DNA from: an uncultured Collinsella sp. | Lineage (GTDB): Bacteria; Actinomycetota; Coriobacteriia; Coriobacteriales; Coriobacteriaceae | Assembly: GCA_902491565.1 (NCBI GenBank) | Contig: CABUIE010000008.1 | Span: 23,774-87,773, forward strand | Reading direction: 5' to 3' | Length of the DNA: 64,000 bases | Part shown: one piece after another, positions 43,875 through 51,925 of the stretch | Layout of the letters: the number at the start of each line of letters is the position of its first letter | Position numbering within the stretch: the first letter of the stretch is position 1 | Program-made: the position numbers and the translations under genes | The notes under the pieces: model-generated | Databases searched by the model: none | Seen by the model: the letters and a program-made list of their open reading frames with translations, nothing else | Told to the model about the DNA's origin: nothing

Positions 43875-43950
43875 CCGTCGGAACAGAAGAAACCCCCGCG
43901 CTCCCCCTTGCTTCGCAAAGGTCGCGCGGGGGTTTCTTCTGTTCCGACGG
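43875..43950. terminator. Very long perfect hairpin after prs
   Basis: Arms at 43875-43901 and 43924-43950 are 27-base perfect reverse complements around a 22-base loop, beginning CCGTCGGAACAG. It likely ends prs transcription, but no T tract follows and the stem is far longer than terminators need. Confidence 0.75.
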
Positions 43951-44069
43951 CTCGCTCTGCCGCGGCCGCGCTTTTGTCTGGTGGGATTTCGCTGAAGCAA
44001 AGCCTCGCCTTCGGCGGGCGTGGTAGCCTTTGTCGTTGATTAAACTTTTTATGTAACGGAAGGACAAAT

Positions 44070-44699
44070 ATGGCAGCTGCACAGCCGCTTAAGATTCGCA
44101 TGGTTGCCGGGCTTGGCAACCCTGGCGAGGAATATGCCGAGACCCGCCACAACGCCGGCTTTAAGGCAATCGACGAGCTGGCCCGTCAGGCCGGCGTCAC
44201 GTACTGGAAAAACCAAGCAGGCGCCGAGGTCGCGCTCATCAATATCAACGATGCTGAGGAAGAGGGTGGCAAGCGCCAGATTGTGCTGGTCAAGCCGCAG
44301 TCGTACATGAATACCTCGGGCGGCCCCATCTCCAAGCTCTGTCGCGAGTACAAGATCAAGGCCGAGGAGCTGCTCGTAATCCACGACGAGCTCGATATTC
44401 CCGCCGGCGACGTGCGTGTTAAGGTGGGCGGCGGCCATGCCGGTCACAACGGCCTGCGTTCCATCATCGACAAGATGGGCAGCCGCGACTTCAGCCGCAT
44501 CCGCACCGGCATCGGCAACCCTCCCGGCAAGATGGCCGTCGCCGACTACGTTCTTAAGCAGCTGCGCGCCCGCGAGGCCGAGGATTTCCAGGACACCTGC
44601 GCCCGCGCGGCCGACGCCGCCGGCCTGGCGATCGTGCACGGCGTGGTCTATGCCCGCGACCACGTCAACGGTGCCGCCTCCGCCAACGGCAAGCACTAA
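44070..44699 (+). CDS. pth: Peptidyl-tRNA hydrolase
   Basis: A 209-residue enzyme that frees peptides from stalled peptidyl-tRNA. Motifs: VAGLGNPGEEYAETRHNAGF (catalytic His in TRHN), KPQSYMNTSG, VIHDELDIPAG (catalytic Asp) and GGGHAGHNGLRSI. The C terminus RIRTGIGNPP is conserved. It lies upstream of a large terminator. Confidence 0.97.
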   Translation: MAAAQPLKIRMVAGLGNPGEEYAETRHNAGFKAIDELARQAGVTYWKNQAGAEVALININDAEEEGGKRQIVLVKPQSYMNTSGGPISKLCREYKIKAEELLVIHDELDIPAGDVRVKVGGGHAGHNGLRSIIDKMGSRDFSRIRTGIGNPPGKMAVADYVLKQLRAREAEDFQDTCARAADAAGLAIVHGVVYARDHVNGAASANGKH

Positions 44700-44899
44700 A
44701 ACCTACCATTTAGGGACAGGTTTATTTTGGCAGGTTTTATATGCGGAAACGCCGCGGATGCCGCGTCGCAATAAACCCTGTGCCGCCATACATATGCAAC
44801 GCTCCAAAGGGGGCCGGCCTCACCGAAGCGCGAGGCCGGCCCCCTTTGCCGTTTTACCTGATAAAACCGACCAAAATAAACCTCTCCCCCTTTGGTAGG
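44699..44899. repeat. GGGACAG-core inverted repeat enclosing a terminator
   Basis: Outer arms at 44699-44740 and 44861-44899 pair imperfectly (AAACCTACC with GGTAGG; AGGTTTATTTTGG with CCAAAATAAACCT). The middle holds a separate 16-bp perfect hairpin (44806-44847). The CCAAAATAAACCTGTCCC core recurs at 57467. Together with the promoter at 44963 it fills the gene-free stretch 44700-45073. Confidence 0.75.
44806..44847 (+). terminator. Terminator of pth
   Basis: AAAGGGGGCCGGCCTC (44806-44821) pairs perfectly with its complement at 44832-44847 around a 10-base loop. A GCCGTTTT tail follows. Confidence 0.85.
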
Positions 44900-44962
44900 C
44901 CAAAGTGGATAAACCCTGCTCCCAACAGCCGAAGACACACGTAAGCGACATGTCCATGAGGG

Positions 44963-44968
44963 TATAAT
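44963..44968 (+). promoter_or_regulatory. Candidate -10 box of the nfnAB operon
   Basis: A consensus TATAAT about 105 bases upstream of the nfnA ATG. No convincing -35 box is present at the expected distance. Confidence 0.5.
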
Positions 44969-45073
44969 TTGCACCGTATGTCTGCACAACGCCTGTGCGC
45001 GTACGGTTTTATTCGGGCTACCGTCCATTTCCGTGGAGGCACGGTTCGGCGGCCCTAACAAGAGAGGGGTTCT

Positions 45074-45913
45074 ATGTATAAGATCCTGGAGAAGACGCAG
45101 TTCTCGGAGAAGGTGTTCAAGTTCCGCATCGAGGCGCCTGCAATCGCCAAGCATGCGCACGCTGGACAGTTCCTCATGGTTCGCGCCAACGAGACGGGCG
45201 AGCGCGTCCCGTTTACCCTGGCCGGCTGGAACGGTGACGAGGGCTGGGTCGAGTTCATCTTCATGGTGATCGGCAAGACCACCGAGATGCTGTCCACCTA
45301 CGAGGCCGGCGAGTCGCTGCGCGACGTCGTGGGCCCGCTGGGCGTTCCCACCGAGATGGCTGAGGGCCCCTGCGCCGTCATTGGCGGCGGCGTCGGCCTG
45401 GCAATTGCCTTCCCGGTCGCCAAGCACCTGGTCGAGACCGGCCACGAGGTGCACGCCATCATGGGCGCCCGCACCAAGGACCTCCTACTCATGGAGGACC
45501 AGTTCCGCGAGCTCCTCGACGAGGACCACATCCACATCACTACCGATGACGGTTCCTACGGCGAGCAGGGCGTTGTCACCGCTCCGCTGGAGCGCCTGCT
45601 GCAGGACAAGGCCGTGAGCCAGGTCTTCTGCGTCGGCCCCGTTCCGATGATGAAGTTCTCGACCCTCACCGCCCAGAAGTACGACACCCCCATCACCGCG
45701 TCGCTCAACCCCATCATGGTTGACGGCACCGGCATGTGCGGCTGCTGCCGCGTCGAGGTGGGCGGCGTGACCAAGTTCGCTTGCGTCGACGGCCCCGACT
45801 TCGATGCCACCCTGGTCGACTGGGATGACCTTCGTGCCCGCCAGGCCGCTTACCGTTCCGAAGAGGGCGAGTCCCTCAAGGCCTATGAGGAAAAGAGCTG
45901 CGCATGCCACTAG
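45074..45913 (+). CDS. nfnA: NADH-dependent reduced ferredoxin:NADP oxidoreductase subunit A
   Basis: A 279-residue FAD protein of the ferredoxin-NADP reductase fold. FAD-binding RVPFTLAG, NAD-site GGGVGLAIAFPVAKHL and C-terminal 2Fe-2S cysteines in GTGMCGCCRVEVGG and FACVDGP are visible. It resembles dihydroorotate dehydrogenase electron-transfer subunits too, but its direct overlap (10 bases) with the NfnB-like gene favours NfnA. Role: electron bifurcation between NADH, ferredoxin and NADPH. GAGAGGGG precedes the ATG. Confidence 0.92.
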   Translation: MYKILEKTQFSEKVFKFRIEAPAIAKHAHAGQFLMVRANETGERVPFTLAGWNGDEGWVEFIFMVIGKTTEMLSTYEAGESLRDVVGPLGVPTEMAEGPCAVIGGGVGLAIAFPVAKHLVETGHEVHAIMGARTKDLLLMEDQFRELLDEDHIHITTDDGSYGEQGVVTAPLERLLQDKAVSQVFCVGPVPMMKFSTLTAQKYDTPITASLNPIMVDGTGMCGCCRVEVGGVTKFACVDGPDFDATLVDWDDLRARQAAYRSEEGESLKAYEEKSCACH

Positions 45914-47313
45914 TTAACGGTCGTTTCGTTGCCGATATGAAGTCGCCCCGCACCCCCGATAACGAGGAGCCGGCTGCCGAGCGCGCCTGCGACTTCCGCC
46001 CCGTCGACAAGGGCTTCACCGAGGAGATGGCGCTGGCCGAGGCCGAGCGCTGCCTCAACTGCAAGAAGCCGTTCTGTGTTGAGGGCTGCCCCGTCAACAT
46101 CAACATTCCCCGCTTTATCGAGCAGATCCGCGCGAAGGACTTCGGCGGCGCTCTCGATACCATCCGCGAGGACTCCATGCTTCCCGCCATCTGCGGCCGC
46201 GTCTGCCCGCAGGAGAACCAGTGCGAGGGCAAGTGCATCCGTGGTAAGAAGTCCGAGCCCGTGGCCATCGGCCAGCTCGAGCGCTTCCTGGGTGATCGCC
46301 CCGAGCTCGCTTCCACGCCCAAGATGGCTCCCAAGAACGGCAAGAAGGTCGCCGTCGTCGGCTCCGGCCCGTCCGGCATCACCTGCGCCGGCGAGCTCGC
46401 CCGCAACGGCTTTGACGTTACCGTCTTTGAGGCCTTCTTTACCGGCGGCGGCGTGCTGGTCTACGGCATCCCCGAGTTCCGTCTGCCCAAGGCAGTCGTC
46501 AAGCGCGAGATTGACGGCCTGGAGGACATGGGTGTCAAGTTTGAGTACAACTCCGTCGTGGGCAACATGGCCACGGCCGAGGAGCTGTTCGAGCAGGGCT
46601 TCGACGCCATCTACGTGGCGACCGGCGCTGGCCTGCCCAAGTTCCTCAACGTCCCCGGCGAGAACCTGCCCAACGTCTTCTTCGCGAACGAGTACCTCAC
46701 CCGCGTGAACCTGATGAAGGCCAACAAGTTCCCCGAGTACGACACCCCCACCAAGCACGGCAAGAACGTCGTTGTCTTTGGTGGCGGCAACGTGGCTATG
46801 GACGCCGTCCGTACCGCCAAGCGTCTGGGCGCCGAGCACGCCATCATCGCCTACCGTCGTACCGAGGACGAGATGCCCTGCCGTCGTGCCGAGCTGCACC
46901 ACGCCAAGGCCGAGGGCGTCGAGGTTCTGCCGCTCGTTTCCCCGCTCGAGTTTGTCGCTGGCGAGGACGGCTCCGTGTGCGCCGTCAAGGTCCAGAAGAT
47001 GGAGCTCGGCGAGCCCGATGAGTCCGGCCGTCGTCGCCCGGTGCCCATCGAGGGCGCCATCGAGGAGATTCCCTGCGACGTCGCAATCTCGGCTATCGGT
47101 ACCAACGCCAACCCCTTCGCAAAGAAGATCGGCGGCAAGATGGAGCTCAACAAGTGGGGCTACATCGTCGCCGACGAGGAGACCGGCCAGACCACCGATC
47201 CCCGCATCTGGGCCGGCGGCGACATCGTCACCGGTGCCGCTACGGTCATTCTGGCGATGGGCGCCGGCAAGAAGGCCGCCGCTTCCATCACCAAGAGCCT
47301 GCTGGGCGAGTAA
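45904..47313 (+). CDS. nfnB: NADH-dependent reduced ferredoxin:NADP oxidoreductase subunit B (GltD-like)
   Basis: A 469-residue subunit. N-terminal 4Fe-4S cysteines lie in CLNCKKPFCVEGCP and GRVCPQENQCEGKC. FAD and NADPH sites follow: VAVVGSGPSGITCAGELA (about residue 149) and VVVFGGGNVAMDAVRTAKRL (about 288). It ends with the FAD-ring motif DPRIWAGGDIVTGAATVILA. It matches the glutamate-synthase small-subunit family. No glutamate synthase large subunit is nearby, so the Nfn role with NfnA is preferred. Confidence 0.93.
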   Translation: MPLVNGRFVADMKSPRTPDNEEPAAERACDFRPVDKGFTEEMALAEAERCLNCKKPFCVEGCPVNINIPRFIEQIRAKDFGGALDTIREDSMLPAICGRVCPQENQCEGKCIRGKKSEPVAIGQLERFLGDRPELASTPKMAPKNGKKVAVVGSGPSGITCAGELARNGFDVTVFEAFFTGGGVLVYGIPEFRLPKAVVKREIDGLEDMGVKFEYNSVVGNMATAEELFEQGFDAIYVATGAGLPKFLNVPGENLPNVFFANEYLTRVNLMKANKFPEYDTPTKHGKNVVVFGGGNVAMDAVRTAKRLGAEHAIIAYRRTEDEMPCRRAELHHAKAEGVEVLPLVSPLEFVAGEDGSVCAVKVQKMELGEPDESGRRRPVPIEGAIEEIPCDVAISAIGTNANPFAKKIGGKMELNKWGYIVADEETGQTTDPRIWAGGDIVTGAATVILAMGAGKKAAASITKSLLGE

Positions 47314-47341
47314 TCACCTACAGCGTTAGCCATCAAACGGC

Positions 47342-47379
47342 AAAGTCCCCGTCGAGCACACGCCCGGCGGGGACTTTTT
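47342..47379 (+). terminator. Terminator of nfnAB
   Basis: AAAGTCCCCG pairs with CGGGGACTTT around a loop, followed by TT. It lies 28 bases past the stop. Confidence 0.85.
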
Positions 47380-47395
47380 CTATGCCGATCGCCCT

Positions 47396-47433
47396 ACCAC
47401 CGCAAAGGTGCCTGTCCCCCTTGCGGTGGTTTT
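47396..47433. repeat. GGGGACAG-core hairpin
   Basis: ACCACCGCAA pairs with TTGCGGTGGT around GGTGCCTGTCCCCC, followed by TTTT. It may also act as a plus-strand terminator, and lies just before the 3' end of the convergent kinase gene. Confidence 0.7.
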
Positions 47434-47439
47434 GGTCGG

Positions 47440-48063
47440 CTAGTCTTCGAGCTGCGCCACTTTGTAGCGGTAGGCAGCGGCGATGACGTCCTTGCAGCCT
47501 TCGCGGCCCAGCTTGGCGCGGTTGACGACGATGTCCTTACCGCTCGTCATCTTCCACTTGCCGGCGCTGTAGCGCTTGTAGAACGCCTCGCGCGCCTTCT
47601 GCTGCTGCTTGACCAGCTTGGCGCCCTTCTTCTTGTTAAGACCACGCTTCTTGCGCACGATCTCGACGCGGTCCTCAAAGGGAGCGGTCACCAACACGGC
47701 AATGTGGCTGGGGTTGTTGCGCAGCAGGTAATCGGACAGACGGCCTTCGATAATGCAGCTCTCGGTCTCGCCCAGATCCAAAATCACCTGGCTCATCTTT
47801 TGGAACAACTTATCCGAGTACGAACGCGCATCGTAGCGGTCGGGCAGAAACGCCATGTTCTCCACGGCCAGACGCTCATCATAGGCGGCCATCTTATCGA
47901 GCGACTCGCCCGCGCGCAGCGACGCACGTACCAGCAGCTCGTTATCGTACAGCGGAATCCCCAACTCGTCGGCAAGCATGCGGCCAATCTCGTGGCCCTC
48001 GGCGCCAAAGTCGCGCGCGATGGTAATGACCACAGGATTCTTCTTATTCTCCAGATCGCTCAT
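47440..48063 (-). CDS. Cytidylate kinase-like family protein
   Basis: A 207-residue P-loop-like kinase. The N terminus VVITIARDFGAEGHEIGRML replaces the usual GxxGxGKS, as in the Cytidylate_kin2 family. Further blocks are GIPLYDNELLVRA, ESCIIEGRLSDYLLR and a basic lid RKKRGLNKKKGAK. Members of this family are frequent in Firmicutes and Actinobacteria and lack a proven substrate. GAAAGGAA precedes the ATG at 48063. Confidence 0.88.
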   Translation of the reverse strand: MSDLENKKNPVVITIARDFGAEGHEIGRMLADELGIPLYDNELLVRASLRAGESLDKMAAYDERLAVENMAFLPDRYDARSYSDKLFQKMSQVILDLGETESCIIEGRLSDYLLRNNPSHIAVLVTAPFEDRVEIVRKKRGLNKKKGAKLVKQQQKAREAFYKRYSAGKWKMTSGKDIVVNRAKLGREGCKDVIAAAYRYKVAQLED

Positions 48064-48081
48064 CGCGATTCCTTTCTCTAT

Positions 48082-48107
48082 GTGACAAAGGGGCTGTCCC
48101 TTTGCCA
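48082..48107. repeat. GGGACAG-core hairpin
   Basis: GTGACAAAGGG pairs with CCCTTTGCCAC around GCTGT. It fills the 48-base gap between the ABC permease and the kinase gene. Confidence 0.7.
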
Positions 48108-48111
48108 CATT

Positions 48112-48750
48112 CTACGCTGCCACCATTCGCCTCTGATATGCGCGAACCAGCAGCGAGATACCAAAGTTGAGCACAAAGTACATCGCAAACACCAGGCCGT
48201 AGAGCATAAGCACCTGCGACAGGTCGATCGCGTGGGCCATCACCACGTTTGCCGTGTACATGAGCTCGGCCACGTTAATGCCCGAAAGATACGAGCTGTC
48301 CTTAATGACGGTCGTGCACTGGCTAAACAGCGCCGGAATGATCGTCTTAAACGTCTGCGGCAAAATGATGTAGCGCATGGTGGCAAAGAAGCCGAAGCCC
48401 TGGCTCTGCGCTGCCTCAAACTGGCCGCGCGGAATCGAGTTGAGGCCGCCGCGCACAATCTCGGCCATAACAGCGCTGGTAAACAGCGTAAAGGCGATGG
48501 TCGAAATCACAATGTCCAAACCCTGCACCGTAAAGTAGATAAACAGGATCCACAGCAGGTTTGGCGTGCAACGGAACAGTTCGATATAGGCGCTCACCAA
48601 AATACGGAACGGGCGGGGCGCATAGCTCTTAACGAGCGCCAGCACCGTGCCAAAGATGAGCGAGAAAAAGATCGACAGCGCCGAGATCTCGATTGTCTTA
48701 ACAAAGCCGCCCCAAATGTAGAGCAGGTTGGTCGCGTTGAAGATTTCCAT
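48112..48750 (-). CDS. Polar amino-acid ABC transporter permease 2
   Basis: A 212-residue permease (HisM/GlnP family) with about five membrane helices. EAA-loop motif: AAQSQGFGFFATMRYIILPQ. It follows the first permease gene by three bases. With its partner it forms the membrane channel for amino-acid import, probably a Gln/Glu/Arg/His or opine-type ligand. Confidence 0.93.
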   Translation of the reverse strand: MEIFNATNLLYIWGGFVKTIEISALSIFFSLIFGTVLALVKSYAPRPFRILVSAYIELFRCTPNLLWILFIYFTVQGLDIVISTIAFTLFTSAVMAEIVRGGLNSIPRGQFEAAQSQGFGFFATMRYIILPQTFKTIIPALFSQCTTVIKDSSYLSGINVAELMYTANVVMAHAIDLSQVLMLYGLVFAMYFVLNFGISLLVRAYQRRMVAA

Positions 48751-48753
48751 GCG

Positions 48754-49500
48754 CTAGGCCTCCTCTACGTTGTCGGGCCCCAGCTCGGCCAGGCTCACGC
48801 CGCGCGGACGCTCCTTGGAGCGGCGCTCGAGCCACTGCACCAGCATGGCGAGCGGAAAGCAGATGATGAAGTACATAAGGCAGCAGACGATGTATCCCTG
48901 CAGGTAACCGTACAGACTCACAAAGTTGTCGGAACGGTACATAAGGTCGCCGCCGGCCACAAGCGCCAGCACCGACGTGTTCTTGACCAGGTTGAGTGCC
49001 TGGTTACACAGCGGCGGCAGAATGATCTTGAATGTCTGGGGCAGCACGATGTACCAGTACGCCTGCGCACGGGTGAAGCCCTGGCTCTGGGCCGCCTCCA
49101 TCTGACCGCGCGGAACCGCCTCGATACCAGTGCGGATGACCTCCGAAATGTAGGCCGCGTGATACAGGCCCACACCCAAGAAGCCCAGCACGAACGGCGC
49201 GATGCGCACCGGCTGATCGGCACCGGTTATGGCCTGCAAAAACTGCGGACCGGCCATGTACATAAAGAGCACCTGCACGGGCAACGGGGTGTTCTGGTAA
49301 AACTCCACGTACACGCGGCTTATGGCGCGCAGCACGCGCGAGCGAGTGGTAGAGAACACGCCCAGCAGCGTGCCCAGTACCAGCGACAGCAGTAGACCGG
49401 CAACGACCACTTGCAGCGTCACGCCAAAGCCCTCCCAGAAGGGTCCCATATTTTGAAATGTCGTCGACCAACGGTCGGCGTCAAATAATCCTTCGAGCAT
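48754..49500 (-). CDS. Polar amino-acid ABC transporter permease 1
   Basis: A 248-residue permease of the same family. Its EAA loop is AAQSQGFTRAQAYWYIVLPQ. The N-terminal ~30 residues precede the first helix. AAGGAAGGAATC precedes the ATG at 49500, and the longer frame upstream overlaps the binding-protein gene end. The gene lies between the binding-protein gene and permease 2. Confidence 0.93.
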   Translation of the reverse strand: MLEGLFDADRWSTTFQNMGPFWEGFGVTLQVVVAGLLLSLVLGTLLGVFSTTRSRVLRAISRVYVEFYQNTPLPVQVLFMYMAGPQFLQAITGADQPVRIAPFVLGFLGVGLYHAAYISEVIRTGIEAVPRGQMEAAQSQGFTRAQAYWYIVLPQTFKIILPPLCNQALNLVKNTSVLALVAGGDLMYRSDNFVSLYGYLQGYIVCCLMYFIICFPLAMLVQWLERRSKERPRGVSLAELGPDNVEEA

Positions 49501-49525
49501 TTGATTCCTTCCTTGGACGATGCGC

Positions 49526-50401
49526 CTATACAAGACCCCAGGTCTTGACCTCTTGGTCGAGCCAGCCATCGGCCAGGCGATCGCAAATCACCTGATCGAC
49601 CACGGCCGAAAGGTCGCAGCTCTTCTTGGTCGCCACGCCGTAGCCCTGCTCGCCAAACTTGACCTCGGGCTGCAGCAGCTCAACGGTCTCGTTCATGTAA
49701 CCGGCCAGCGTGGAGCGGTCCATGGCAAAGACGTCGATATTGCCGGCATCGAGCGAACTCTTGATGATGGGGTAGCCACTAAAGGCCCTAAACTCGGGCT
49801 CGCAGCTAAAGCCGTTGTCCTTGATCATCTGCTCGATCAGGCTCTGCGTGGTGGCACCCTGGCTCACGCCAATGACCTTGCCGTCCAGGTCCTCAATCGA
49901 GGTAAAGCCCGAACGCTTCTTAACCATGAGTCCCACGTAGTCGGTGCGGTACGGCGTCGAGAAATCCCAGCTCTTCTTGCGCTCGTCGGTGATGGTGTAG
50001 GTCGCCGCGACCACGTCAAGCTGGCCGTTATCGATCAGCGGGCCGCGCGTCTTGGGCGTTACGTCGGTAAACTCGACAAGCTCCTGGGCGCGGGCCTCCT
50101 TGTAGCTCACGTCAAAGACAGCAGCGGCGATCTGATAGCACAAATCGACTTCCATGCCCTCAAAGCGGCCCTTGGCGGTGTCGTAATAGCCATAGCCGGG
50201 AACATCCTTCTTAACGCCGGCATTCAGATGGCCGCGCGACTTAATGGCCGCAAGCTTGGACCCCTTGTCGGAGCCCTCGCCGCTGGTGGAGTTGCCGCAA
50301 CCGGTAAGCGCGGCCCCCGTCAGCGTAAGCATACCGGCGCCCGCCAGCTGCAAAAAGTGACGGCGCGACACGGCCGCCCTCGTCATATCCGTCATGTCCA
50401 T
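49526..50401 (-). CDS. Amino-acid ABC transporter substrate-binding lipoprotein
   Basis: A 291-residue binding protein. The N terminus has a twin-arginine motif SRRHFLQLAG followed by a lipobox LTGCG, so it is likely exported by Tat and lipidated. The mature part is an SBP_bac_3 fold: GHLNAGVKKDVPGYGYYD, GMEVDLCYQIAAAVF, GQLDVVAATYTITDERKKSW. The ligand is a polar amino acid by family. The order ATPase, binding protein, permeases gives one operon. Confidence 0.93.
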   Translation of the reverse strand: MDMTDMTRAAVSRRHFLQLAGAGMLTLTGAALTGCGNSTSGEGSDKGSKLAAIKSRGHLNAGVKKDVPGYGYYDTAKGRFEGMEVDLCYQIAAAVFDVSYKEARAQELVEFTDVTPKTRGPLIDNGQLDVVAATYTITDERKKSWDFSTPYRTDYVGLMVKKRSGFTSIEDLDGKVIGVSQGATTQSLIEQMIKDNGFSCEPEFRAFSGYPIIKSSLDAGNIDVFAMDRSTLAGYMNETVELLQPEVKFGEQGYGVATKKSCDLSAVVDQVICDRLADGWLDQEVKTWGLV

Positions 50402-50409
50402 CACCGCGC

Positions 50410-51141
50410 CTAGTGCAGAATCTTGGACAGGAACTCGCGGCAACGCGGGTTCTCGGGGTTATCGAAGAAATGCTCGGGCGTGCCCTCCTCCAGGATGCGG
50501 CCGTCCTCCATAAAGATGACGCGGTCGGCCACCTGGCGCGCAAAGCCCATCTCGTGCGTCACGCAGATCATGGTGATGTCCTCCTGCGCGAGCTCAATCA
50601 TAACGTCCAGGACTTCCTGGACCATCTCGGGGTCGAGTGCCGAGGTCGGCTCGTCAAACAGGATGATAGGCTGCTTGGTGCACAGGGCACGGGCGATGGC
50701 GATGCGCTGCTGCTGACCACCCGAGAGATTCTGCGGATACTCGCCGGCCTTATGTGCCATGCCGACGCGCTTGAGCGCAGCGATGGCGATCTCGGTCGCC
50801 TCCTCCTTGCTCTTCTTTTGCAGTTTGATGGGCGCGAGCGTCAGGTTGCCCAGCACCGTCATGTTGGGATACAGGTTGAACTGCTGAAACACCATGGAAC
50901 TATACTTGCGAGCCATCTCCAGGTGATTCTTTTTGGTGAGCGGCGTACCGTCGATGACAACCTCGCCCGACGTGGGCTCCTCCAGATAATCGACGCAACG
51001 GATGAGCGTCGATTTACCCGAGCCGGAAGGCCCGATCATTACGAGCTTCTCGCCGCGTTTGACGGTGAGGTTGATATCTTTGAGCACATGCAGGTCGCCA
51101 AAGTACTTGTTGAGATGCTTGATCTCGATCATGTCTGCCAT
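50410..51141 (-). CDS. Amino-acid ABC transporter ATP-binding protein (GlnQ/HisP type)
   Basis: A 243-residue ATPase. Walker A IGPSGSGKST, signature LSGGQQQRIAIARAL, Walker B IILFDEPTSALDPE and switch His in CVTHEMGFAR fit the PAAT family. It is first in the four-gene operon. GAAGGGAC precedes the ATG. Confidence 0.95.
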   Translation of the reverse strand: MADMIEIKHLNKYFGDLHVLKDINLTVKRGEKLVMIGPSGSGKSTLIRCVDYLEEPTSGEVVIDGTPLTKKNHLEMARKYSSMVFQQFNLYPNMTVLGNLTLAPIKLQKKSKEEATEIAIAALKRVGMAHKAGEYPQNLSGGQQQRIAIARALCTKQPIILFDEPTSALDPEMVQEVLDVMIELAQEDITMICVTHEMGFARQVADRVIFMEDGRILEEGTPEHFFDNPENPRCREFLSKILH

Positions 51142-51245
51142 GAATGTCCCTTCCCTGCGTTTACACGAGTTGAACTATTGTACGGAAAGAATCACGTTTC
51201 CGCAGCCCACACTACATTCCCGTAAAGAACCCGCAACCTTCCACC

Positions 51246-51357
51246 TAGTCATTGGGGACAGACTTAAATGAGTACCTGCTCATTGGGCACTCATTTAAGC
51301 CCGTCCCCAATGAGCGTAGCCCGGGCACTCATTTAAGCCTGTCCCCAATGAGTGCCC
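51246..51357. repeat. GGGGACAG-core repeat cluster (three copies)
   Basis: Copies of the motif ATTGGGGACAGACTTAAATG in alternating orientation: one forward at 51246 and two reversed, ending 51313 and 51353. The copies can pair with one another. Lies upstream of the amino-acid transporter operon and downstream of the yqeY-like gene. Confidence 0.75.
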
Positions 51358-51427
51358 AGCCCAGCAAAAAGGGGCGCGACCATGACGGCCACGCCCCCCT
51401 AAACATCAACTATGTACCGCTCGGCCC

Positions 51428-51871
51428 CTACGCGAGTTTGGCTCCGACGATCTTTGCCGCGGCCGGCTTATCGAAGTTGCCACCGGTGGCCTTGCCGAGT
51501 GCGCCCATAACCTGGCCCATCTGCTTCTTGGACGTGGCGCCCAGCTCGGCGATAACCTGCTCGATCAGGGCCTCGAGCTCCTCGCCCGAAACCTGCGCGG
51601 GCAGCAGGCTCTCCAGAATCTTGACCTGCTCGGTCAGGTTGTCGGTACGCTCCTGGTCGGTGCCGGCCTTGATGGACATCTCCAGCGTCTCGCTCGTCTG
51701 CTTGATCAGACGCTTGATCATGCTGTTGACGTCTTCCTCGGTCACATCGCGGCGCTCATTGACCTCGATATTCTTCACCTCGGCCTTAACCTGGCGAATG
51801 ATGGACAGGCGAACCTTGTCCTTGGCCTTCATGGCCGCAATCATTTCCTTCTGCAGCTCTTCGTTGGTCAT
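51428..51871 (-). CDS. GatB/YqeY domain-containing protein
   Basis: A 147-residue protein of the YqeY family, related to the tail domain of the amidotransferase subunit GatB. Visible: MKAKDKVRLSIIRQVKAEVK, a helical middle, LLPAQVSGEELEALIEQVI and GQVMGALGKATGGNFD. It probably interacts with tRNA or aminoacyl-tRNA, but the role is not established. GAGGAGG lies eight bases before the ATG. Confidence 0.93.
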   Translation of the reverse strand: MTNEELQKEMIAAMKAKDKVRLSIIRQVKAEVKNIEVNERRDVTEEDVNSMIKRLIKQTSETLEMSIKAGTDQERTDNLTEQVKILESLLPAQVSGEELEALIEQVIAELGATSKKQMGQVMGALGKATGGNFDKPAAAKIVGAKLA

Positions 51872-51925
51872 CTGCAAATCCTCCTCAATAGTGTGGGCGG
51901 CACTCGCGCGAGCACCGCCCCATGA

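Noticed and set aside
45074..47313. Assignment as dihydroorotate dehydrogenase electron-transfer subunit plus glutamate synthase small subunit
   Set aside because: The two overlap and lack pyrD and gltB partners, which fits NfnAB better.
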